From Selaginella moellendorffii (taxonomy: Eukaryota > Streptophyta > Lycopodiopsida > Selaginellales > Selaginellaceae): a stretch of 64,000 bases of DNA. This document shows positions 36,487 to 45,437 of this stretch, piece after piece. The DNA lies in the NCBI RefSeq assembly GCF_000143415.4, contig NW_003314273.1:1100264-1164263 (forward strand). The letters are read 5' to 3'. The first letter of the stretch is position 1; each line of letters begins with the position of its first letter. The position numbers were made by a program, and so were the translations under genes. The notes beneath the pieces are model-generated. The model was not told the origin of the DNA. It saw nothing but the letters and a program-made list of their open reading frames with translations, and made no database searches.

Positions 36487-39456
36487 ATGGCCTTCAGGGT
36501 TGGGGAAAAGGTTTACATTTTGAATGGTGGGAAGAGAGTTGCAAACGGGACCCTTGTGTCTATGGATCGGAACTTTGTTATACACTGTGAAAGGCTTGGG
36601 GAAGGCAATGCTGCTGTATCAGTAGAGACTGTCTTCGATGGGAATGTGGTCGCTATTGAACGAGGAGAGATGGTCGTCGGGGTAAATGTTGTTGTTGCCT
36701 TGAAAAATCTTCAGAAGAAAGCAGATGTTGGGGACAGCGCAAGTGCGACGCATGTTCCCTCCGTGGATCTTAAGAACCGTGCTACATGGATTCAGGCAAA
36801 AGTGTTTCTAAACAACCCCGAGGGGGAGGTGGTAGCTGAGGGCTTAGCCACAGTTGTCGATCCAAGAGATGCGGTTGCTAATCAAGAATTGGGCTGGGAT
36901 GATATTGGAGTTGCGATTTTAGAGGTTGTTGACACAGAAGAAAACAGTCTGACTATTGGAAGCATTGTGCGGTGGAAATTGAGGCACTTAGTGTTTGAGA
37001 ATGTGAAGGATTCACAATCAAACACCACTACAACTGATGACAGAACATCTCTTCATGGGAAAAGAAAGTACACCTTCCTAAAGCGCAGCCAAAGGGATCT
37101 GAGTAACGAACCGAAAAGGCAGAAAATGGCGATGGAGGTTCGAATGGTCTCGACAGTTGCTTGTTGCAAGAGGAGGTGCTGTCAACATGCTGATTGGGAT
37201 GCTATTGAAGAGGAGAGAGCAAGATACAAGACATTGTCCTGGAAGGCAGCTCACAATTTTGTGTATGAGGCATTACGGTCATCTGTTGATGCTTTAGAAC
37301 ATCAGGTGGGGGGCATGGTCTTCCAGAGGGGTTTGGTCTGCATGAAGGCATGGAGAATCATTTATGGAGTCCCTCGAACCACATTCTACAGAATCAAAAC
37401 TGAGTTCGAGGAACAAAGGGTTCAACAGGCAGTCCATGGGAACGACGGTACGCACAAAACCAGGGGTCATGTTGTATATGGAGAGGCAATCTTCAAGAGG
37501 TTTGTCGAGACATGTAGCGAGCAGCAACCACATAAAACCCGCATCTTGGAAGATGGAACACGAGACACCCAACGAGTTCTCCCTTCCATGTATACCAAGG
37601 GGGCCATATTGGAAGATGTGAATCGGGAACTCTAGAGTAATGGCTACAGGAAGCTGAGCCAATCTAGATTTAGTAGATTGTGGAGCAACAGGTTCAGGGA
37701 TGTGAGTATAGGAAAGTACTCCAGCTTTTCAAAGTGTGACGAGTGCACTGCTATCAAAATGGCTTTGTCGAAGAATTCTTGCAGCGCTCAAGAGCGAGAG
37801 ACGTTGGTTAGAAGGCGGCTCGACCACAACATCGAGCAGAGAAGCTGCAGGACTGCATATTATCATAACAGGATTCTCTCCATGGAGAGACTTGACTCTT
37901 ACCTCTGCATCATCCACGACAAAATGGACCAGAAAAAGACGTGTTTACCTCGACTCAATCCTACCCCCAAGGCAATCTCTTCATCCATGCAGCTGCCTGT
38001 GTCTCTGTTTGGCATAATCGCTCATGGGCATGGTGCCCAGAACTATGGGAACTTCTTTGTACCTCTATGGGGTGGCGGGGGTGCAAACATGATGATTGCG
38101 TCCCTAGCAAAACACTTAAGGTCTCTGCAAAGTGCGCAGACTGAGCTGAACGGCCAACCCTTGCATAAGGCCCTTGTCGATCGAACCCCATACAGGGTTC
38201 AGCTGGAGGAGGAGCAAAGGCTTGCAGTATCGCGTGGGGCCCCATGCCATCCCAGTGAATATGTTGGCCGTCAGATTGTAGGGTTATCACGTGAGGCCTC
38301 ATGCCATTCTGACGAGGCTGGTCGCCCGGTGAATGCACAGCCTCATCCAAACGAAGCAGAATCTCAAGGAAGTTCTTGCGGCCGATGTGGCCTTCCACCC
38401 CATCTTCTGCTCCAAACAGACAATGCTGGCAGTGAGAACAAAAACATGTACGTCTTCGCGTACTTGGCGATGCTTGTTGCCAAAGGCATATTTGAAACGG
38501 TTACACTTGGCTTTCTCATGGTTGGGCACACTCATGAAGACGTCGATGCCATGTTCAGTCACCTGGCAGAGTCCCTCCGGCGATCCAATGTCCTCACCCT
38601 CCCACAACTCTACGATGAATTCCAAAATTGCATCAAAGGCACTGTTGAAGCTGCACTTCTGACAGAGGTTCCAGACTTTAAGGGGTTTGTAAGAGGCTAC
38701 ATCAGGGATGGATCCGAAACGCTGATTGGCCACTCCAAGCCTCTTCAGTTTCATTTCAGCATGTGTGACGGTGCTCCAGTGATGAGGTACAAGATGAGAG
38801 AATGGGACACAGTGTGGCTGCCAGTGGACGGCATTGAACTCTTCAAGAGAGATCCCATAACTGGGGAACCTATGATTCCTCAGGGTTCCCCACGGCCGAT
38901 GCACCCGGATGGACTCAAAGACCAGGAAAGTATAGTGGCCGGGATTAGACAGCATATTGCCTTCTGGAAGAGGGGGTTGGTGTTTGGTGGAGAATCCTAT
39001 TTTCAGAGGTGCAAGCCTTTGCTCGAATACTGGGAGAAGATTATATCTGCTATCCAAAATGGGCCGGTTGTATATGAAGAATTGGAAGAGTCCTTTTGGC
39101 CAGAACCCAGAGCACCAGATAGTAGCGGAACAATGTCCTCTGGAAAGGCAGTGACAGATAACGATGTTGAGGATCATTATTGTGGGCCGAGGAACAAGAA
39201 GCCGGATTCAGCATTCAATCCAGTACAGGTCTGCAAAGGAATGGTCGTGCTTGTCAGACCCAGTAATAAAAAACAAATGATATGGGTGGGGCGCTGCATC
39301 ACTGATGCAGAGGAGGACGCGGAAACTAACTCCTTCAATGTAACTGTGGAGTGGTTCAAGCCAAGTTCCGGATATACGAAGGATTGCCTAGAAAAGAGAT
39401 GGGTGCTGAATCCAAGGGATCCCAGCATGAGCATATCGGTGGATAATGTTCATTAA
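36487..39456 (+). CDS. DUF7869-type transposase-like protein of the 14-kb unit (one in-frame TAG)
   Basis: A single 989-codon frame, broken only by TAG at 37633-37635. Residues 1-90 form a small beta-rich region (GEKVYILNGGKRVANGTLVS) like the SH3/DUF8039-type modules of plant transposon proteins. Residues ~230-380 are basic and Cys-containing (CCKRRCCQHADW). The second half matches the DUF7869 family found in repeat-rich eukaryotic genomes: KYSSFSKCDECTAIKMAL, then a candidate RNase H-like core with LLQTDNAGSENKN (38410-38445), FAYLAMLVAKGIFETVTLGF and VGHTHEDVDAMFSHL (38521-38560). The C-terminus has another beta-rich stretch (KGMVVLVRPSNKKQMIWVGR). Acidic residues in TDN and HTHEDVD suit metal-dependent DNA cleavage; transposase activity is inferred from these and the TIRs. 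ATG 36487 is the first in frame. Confidence 0.7.
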
Positions 39457-39744
39457 TATTCCTTTACAAAGTTTCTAATGTATTTTATTTCAAGGTGAAC
39501 AATCCGAATCTGAATCAGAGGAGGCTTGATATAGTGTGTGAGGTAAAACAAAGATGATGTGACATATGCATTTACCAATCACACGTGCATAAATCTAATA
39601 ATATGGCGTGTGGCCCATATTAATGGCACATAAACCCATATTGTGGGCTTACGTGCTTTATGTACCATCATTCCCTTGCAGCGTGTGTGTTGGTTTCCTT
39701 TTATAACACAACGAACTCCATATTTTAGGGTGAAGAGCGTTCTC

Positions 39745-40002
39745 ATGGCAAGCACAAAATCTGTAAGTGAGGCAGAAAAGGAGACGGAGAAGGAGATAGG
39801 TGAAGATGTAGAATATATAAGTCTTCCAAACTCCCCGTACTATACTCCAGGTGATCATTTTTCTGAACAAACGGCAACATTAACAACTATCGAGAACGCC
39901 CCAGTAACGTCAGAGACAACAATCCAAAGCAAAACAACTGACTCGGAGAAGGATGATAGTACCGCTGAGAGTACCAAAAAGGAGGTGTCCACTAGCGCTT
40001 AG
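39745..40002 (+). CDS. Small Ser/Thr/Glu-rich protein, hypothetical
   Basis: An 85-codon frame starting MASTKSVSEAEKETEKE and ending in a Thr/Ser/Lys-rich, apparently disordered tail (TIQSKTTDSEKDDSTAESTK). It lies 290 bases after the DUF7869-type gene, same strand, just before palindrome copies at 40009 and 40098. It could be a separate small gene or a 3' exon of the gene upstream. No family recognised. Confidence 0.35.
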   Translation: MASTKSVSEAEKETEKEIGEDVEYISLPNSPYYTPGDHFSEQTATLTTIENAPVTSETTIQSKTTDSEKDDSTAESTKKEVSTSA

Positions 40003-40638
40003 GCTTATAATGGCGTATGCCCTCATGCCATTTACTTGATCACCAAATACCTTTTTCCCTTTGCACTAGTATATCTTAATACCGGTCTGAGAAATAGAAT
40101 GGCATGTGCCCTCAGGCCTTTTACTAAATCACCTTTGAAAGAAATGCAAGCCTCTATGTCGTAAAAAAAAGGTACTAGAGAAATTCCTTAATAATATGAA
40201 TGTTATTTAGTTTCATGAAAATACACTAAGGGTCAAATGAGTTAAATGACTTCTCCAGACTAGCAATGCCTCTTGCTACACCTTCACAATTAGATTCGTT
40301 AGAAAAAGATAACATTGAATAATATCTAAATGTTCTCACCATTAAGTTATATGTCTGGCTAATAGGAATGATGTTCATCTTGGAAAGCTCACCACACGCT
40401 CAATGAACAAACAAATAGTGTGTGCGCGCATGCCATCGCTCTTCTTTAGCTTCAGATTCGGCTTGTTCACTTTGACAATGAGATTTATTATACAACTAGA
40501 TGGACTCAGTCTGGACATAAGGTCACCGCGCTAGTCACCATGCCCCAGATATGTCTAGCCCCTGGACAAAAAACATATAATTTCACGTCATTTTCAAATA
40601 CTTGAAAATTTGTACCTAGTCCCATTTTACTGAATAAA

Positions 40639-40662
40639 TCCCACTTTAACGAAATAGAGCTT
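40639..40662 (-). repeat. Right terminal inverted repeat of the 14-kb unit
   Basis: 24 bases matching the left repeat without a mismatch; followed by ACTA (40663-40666). Confidence 0.8.
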
Positions 40663-40973
40663 ACTATAGTTATTTAATAAAAGCACATTAGTCAATTTGT
40701 TAAGTAAAATACTTATTTGGATCATATCCTTAACTCTCTGAGGAAAATTTTATATTGTTCCTAAGATCCTAAAGTCATTCCCAAATTAGCCCCTTTTTAT
40801 CCACTATAGTGCTAACATGTTCATGTATAAACTAAGATGGAGAGTCATGTCCTCTCGACATACTACTCCTCGAGGATAGGCCCACTCTTAGGACCTTCCA
40901 ATGCTAATACAAATGGTAATATATACTTGACCACCAATAAAAGATAAACTAATGAACAACTCTGATACCAAGT

Positions 40974-42686
40974 TGTAAGTGATTAATTTTTCCATTTTAC
41001 TTTAACCACTTAAAGGAGTCTCACTCATGAACTTTATAAATTTTATTCTTGACTTTAGGACATGGTAGCCCCATAAATGGCATCTATGCCATTTAACCTT
41101 TGCACTTGGTCCAAGTGCTCTATATGTCCGATCCCATAAGTGGTCATCTCTTGTCCACTTAAAGGTGCCATCGACATATCAACTTGTTACACTAAAGCTA
41201 TGCTCATTCCCCTTTGTCATATTGGTAGTTTAAGACCACCTATATCATAGCTCTCAAAGACTGGGCCATTTGTCCATGAGTGGTCATCCCTTTACCACAC
41301 CTTAGCACCCTTAGAATGCCCAAAGACATGGAAAATACCCTTCCCCAATGTCCTTTCTTTTGTTCCCACCAAATCCCTCTCCATCCATAGCCGTGTTCAC
41401 CAATACTACCACTAAGTCAAAGCTTAACCAACTACTAAGTCCCACTAACCTCTAGGACTTCCTCACCATATGACTATATCTTTAGTCATTACACCAGAGG
41501 ATTACTCCTCTTTCTTTCCATAGTTTGGGATTTTGGGATAACATTTGGAAACACTATGGCCCTACACAAGCCTCGTGGGTACTCTCTATGTGGCTCTATG
41601 TGGCTAGAGCAAGGTTTTGATGAGCCATACCAAATATCCAAGTAAATAGTGCCACCTACATTTGGATTGGGAGCATTGACCATTCGATCTCCTATGGGAG
41701 CTAGAGTTGGCTCTTGAATATTTCACCAAACTACCTTGCTTGTCTATTTGTATTCACTTTAACCTTGGACTCCTTAGTGGTTACATCATCACCCAACATG
41801 TGGGTATAGCTTTCCTTGGTCACACTGGCCTTTGGGAGACGATTGCTTTAGGCTTTCACCCTCACTCTTGGACTCGGACTCAAACTCGGTCTTAGTCTCA
41901 GACTTGGACTCAGTCTAAAAATCAGTCTCAGTTTTGGTCTCGGTCTTGGTCTCAGACTTGGACTCGGTCTCAGACTTGGTCTTGGTTTTGGTCTCAGACT
42001 TGGTCTCGGTCTCAGTCTCAATCTCAGTCTCAGTCTCTTTTTTAGCCCTGACCTTGGACTCCATCTCAGGTCCATTTCAGACTCCATCTCAGGTCCATCT
42101 CAAACTCCATCTCAAGTCCATCTTAGATTCGACCTCAAACTCCATCTTGGGTCCATCTTAGACTCGACCTCAAACTCCATCTCGGTCCATCTTAGACTCC
42201 ATCTCAAACTCATCTCGGGTCCATCTCAGACTCCATCTCAAGTCCATCTCAGACTCCATCTTGGATCTTTATCAGACTCCATCTCAAACTCCATTTTGGG
42301 TCTATATTTGGTCCATCTTTGGTTCATATTAGACTCCATCTTGGACTCCATCTCAGGTCCATATCTAACTCCATCTTGGACTCCTTGAACTCCTTTAACT
42401 CCATCTTGGACTCTTTCTCGGACTCTTTCTTAGATTCATTCTTGACACTTTTATATGTCATGACACTTGCCATGTGTCAGTCCTTTTTTTGTCCCATTTT
42501 AGAGACTCATTCACCAATTGCTTAGACTCATCCAATGACCACTTTGTTCAGAGTTCCACTCCCACTCTCAACTTTCTAAGTCCAAGTCTTTGGTCCAAAC
42601 ATGTTATGCTTGTTGGACTTCCACTTCGATGCAACATATAGGTACATTTCTCCACATTCCCTTAGGGGGTAATACAAAATTTCAGA
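40974..42686 (-). repeat. 5' LTR (minus orientation) with primer-binding site and minisatellite
   Basis: Read on the minus strand it parallels the solo LTR at 55404-57044 end to end: it finishes in CACTTACA at 40974 and is followed by ACTTGGTATCAGAG (40960-40973), a methionine-tRNA-type primer-binding site, so it is a 5' LTR whose element should extend leftwards. Only about 300 bases of interior (40663-40973) remain before the 14-kb unit. 41848-42440 is the 12-bp GAGTCCGAGATG minisatellite in reverse. The right edge is approximate. Confidence 0.65.
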
Positions 42687-44275
42687 GTGCACTCTCAGGG
42701 TAACTAGTGAAACCAGCAAAATCATGAGCACGAACACCCAGTGCTGCTCTTGGGTCGTTTGCCTCCCAGGTGCCTCTACCGCGAAACTTGAGGCCACCTG
42801 CTCCACTCCATGAGCACGAACGCCCAGCTCTACTCTTGGGCCGTTCGCCTCCCAGGTGACTCCGCAAAACTTGAAGCCACCTGCTACGCTCCATGCCCTG
42901 CGAGACTTGCCTAGAGCGCTCCACTACCAACGTGCTTCCGGGCCCAAAACAGTGTCCAGTCACGACACAGCTCCAACTCGTAGCTCCAAGCGAGGTATGT
43001 ACGTCCTCCAGCTCAAGGCTGGAGTGTGCTACCTTGCCTCCCATATGAGACAAGTGTGCTAGCTCATCTTCAACTGAGTCCTAGCCCTGCAATAGGGACT
43101 AAGGAAAGGGCGTGAACCTCCTCCAAAGGGAGCAAACTCCAAAGCAGGCGTTGGAGAAGAGATATATGGATCCCCTAAGCGTATCACACCGCATTGGCCC
43201 TGTTAGCCGCTGGCCCCACTTGTGGCAGCAATCCCTGCCACTAGTTCCAAAAATCCTCCCTTCCCAATCACCTCAAAGCAGGACACCATGCATGGTCATC
43301 CACAAAGAATCCAGAAAGCTGGGAACTTTTTCAAGTCCCAACTGCTCCAAGTCACCCCTAAAGTGACTTCCAGCTCCCTTAATCCTTGACCGCTCATCTC
43401 CATCACGTGTCAAGGCAAGCAAGATTGCATAGATCTTGGCAAAAAACTCCATTTTTGGAGCTTTTTGCAACTATTCATCCATCGCCGAGATGCCTTCAGA
43501 ACCTCCTAGGACTGTAGTGACTCGCCACTGCCAGCCCTAGAAGTCCTACCCTAGCCCTAGAACAGGGTGAACCCTAACCCTAGCTGCTAGCCGGAGCCAC
43601 CCAAGAACCCTAATTCTAGAGAGCGAGTTAGGGTCGTCCAAATCTCGCAGATCCCAGATCTGAATGAAGCGCCACTACTAGGAGTGCTTCTCCCCACTCC
43701 CTAGATGCCAGCCATGAAGTCGAATCAAGAAAAAGAGTGGAGACCAAGCCATGAGAGTGAAAAAAGAGAAAACGAGCCTGTCCTTTGCCATAGCCACTCC
43801 GGCGAAGCTAATGGAGGGTTGTTGTTGCTAGCAACGTCCCTCTTCCTTGCCTCAATCACTCCCACAGCCCGATTTCCCCCTAGAACCAAAATCCCCAAAT
43901 CATGGAAGCTTGCAAACACAACTAGGGTGAGTGAGATCTCCAGATCCGTGGCAGATCTCGCTGCTACAAGCTCCCCGTCGAAGGAATCAAAGAAACTCTC
44001 AGCCGTTTGGGAGAAATCGCAATTCAAGCACGGAGATGCTGCTTTCGAGAGAAGAGAGGAAGAGGAGGAAGGAGGAGAGCCCTGCGTGCTGCTGCCGTGG
44101 CGCGTGAGATACTGCTACTGTCCTCCGAGCTCCCTCCCTCGCTCCTCCTCACACTCTCTCTCTCTAACACCTTTTAGCTCACTCCCAAACTTAGAACTTA
44201 GGTCCCTTAGTGGATTTCCACTTCGACCACTATCATATGGCACCCTTTTTGCTCCACTTTAAGGCTTAGGGATTT
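42687..44275. other. Spacer with an 86-bp tandem duplication, no gene recognised
   Basis: Two head-to-tail copies of a TGAGCACGAACRCCCAG unit lie at 42725-42810 and 42811-42893. The rest is moderately GC-rich with CCCTAGCCCTAG-like stretches (43540-43630) and an open frame at 43705-44262 that lacks any recognisable domain. Confidence 0.5.
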
Positions 44276-45378
44276 TGTAAGGAACCAACTCGCCGAGGTG
44301 TCGTAGGCTAAAGAAACCCCGAAAGCTTGACCAAAATGACAAAGAGTTCATCGGATGGGATCGAGTTTGAGATAGAGTCCGGAATCGAGTCCGAGGCCGA
44401 CTCGGGGACCGAGTTCGAGACCGAGTTCGAGACGGAGTCCGAGATCCGAAATCGGGTCCGAGACTGAGTCCGAGGTCGAGTCCGAGGTCGGGTCCGAGAT
44501 CGGGTCCAAGATCGAGTCCGAGATCGAGTCCGAGACCGAATCCGAAGTTGGATCCGAAATCGAGTCCGAGATCGAGCCAGAGACTAAGTCCAAATACTAA
44601 TACGGGTCAAGGGGTGAAAGCCCAAAGCGTGCGTCTCCCAGGGGGGGGGGGGGGGCTGCAGGGGGTTCCAAAAGTATAGTAGGGATAGTGAGGTCCAGGA
44701 ACCAGTTTTGAAGGGACTCTCCAGTGGGGCTTCCAAACCGACTTAAGGTTGAGACTGGGACCGAGGGGCCTTAGGTGGGAGTGAGTATGGACTTGGTTGG
44801 TGCCGGAGGGGCCATCCAAAGAAGTGCTCAAGAGCAGCTCCCACTCCCAAAAGGGAAACCAATTGCGGTGCTCCCAGCTCATGTGGAGTGGTGCCCACTT
44901 GAGTACCCTGCGGCTCATTGGTCCTCGCCCTTCCTAGGGGCTTGGGCCTTCCTTTGGGATGGAAGTGGGGGGATAGAGGTACCCATACCGAGCCGTTAGG
45001 CCACGGTGTTTCACCCTGGCGTCCCAAAGCAAGTGTTGCACTCAAGACTTGGGATTTAGAGGGTCCCATGATCAAGTCTTGTGGTACCAAGGGATGTTAG
45101 GAACCTGGAAGCTTGGTGTGCTTGGCTGCTTGTGCTTGCGGGGAGTGTAGCCGAACCTTAAGTCCAGTCTAACCTAGGGAGGGGGATTGGGAGTGATTTG
45201 GGAATCCGTGGATGGATGGCTAACACTCCGTTGCTCGTGTAGTGAGTAGTTGAAACCAAGTAGGAGCTGGTACCATAGGCGAGAACCTAAGCAAGGGAAC
45301 TTAGCAAAAGCCAAGGCAGTGTTGGACGGATAGACGAGGTAAGCTGGCAAATTTGAAAGGAAAAATTTGTGGCTTACA
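44276..45378 (+). repeat. 5' LTR of full-length Gypsy element (1103 bp)
   Basis: It runs TGTAAGGAACCAACTCGCC to GTGGCTTACA and is followed by TTTGGTATCGGAGCC, the primer-binding site. It shares almost its whole length with 50702-51798. The 44348-44600 segment is the GAGTCCGAGATC minisatellite and 44641-44655 a G run. Confidence 0.9.
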
Positions 45379-45437
45379 ATTTGGTATCGGAGCCTTTTCC
45401 TCAGTTCTAGCGAAGGATAGAGGCGGATTACTGGGAG

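Larger units (their letters stand above)
27012..40439. repeat. Dispersed ~22-bp palindrome family (about 29 copies) confined to the 14-kb unit
   Basis: The idealised core is TGGCGTGAGGCCTCACGCCA, usually flanked by A/T. Starts of copies: in introns 29382, 30071, 30163 (worn), 30269, 30411, 31882 and, if the 5' exons are right, 33296; in spacers and ends 27012, 33159, 33219, 34063, 34196, 34357, 34434, 35286, 35356, 35392, 36007, 36105, 36311, 36382, 39602, 40009, 40098, 40416; in exons 28091, 28166, 38231, 38288. G/A and T/C variants tend to keep the arms partly pairable. I found no copy outside 26639-40662; ATGGCAT-type palindromes in nearby LTRs have a different core. Confidence 0.85.
26639..40662. 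mobile_element. 14.0-kb DNA transposon-like unit with 24-bp TIRs
   Basis: A perfect 24-bp inverted repeat occurs at 26639-26662 (begins AAGCTCTATTTCGTTAAAGT) and 40639-40662 (its reverse complement, ends ACGAAATAGAGCTT). ACTA stands directly outside both ends (26635-26638 and 40663-40666), a candidate 4-bp target-site duplication. Inside are two large genes transcribed away from a 3.4-kb central spacer: a minus-strand ParB-like/FCP1-like gene and a plus-strand DUF7869-type gene. All of about 29 copies of a short palindrome fall inside these limits, and base composition differs from both flanks. I cannot place it in a named superfamily. A 510-base gap lies inside. Confidence 0.75.

Noticed and set aside
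26639-40662. Idea that the 14-kb unit is an integrated large DNA virus or Polinton
   Set aside because: No capsid protein, DNA polymerase, packaging ATPase or integrase seen; two genes, short TIRs and spliceosomal introns fit a DNA transposon better, though the gap hides 510 bases.
41848-42440. Regularly spaced repeats that might suggest a CRISPR-like array
   Set aside because: The units are directly adjacent without unique spacers, and lie in a plant LTR.
43705-44262. 185-codon open frame ending just before the Gypsy 5' LTR
   Set aside because: Low-complexity Ser/Glu/Arg content, no domain, no splice context; not supported as a gene.
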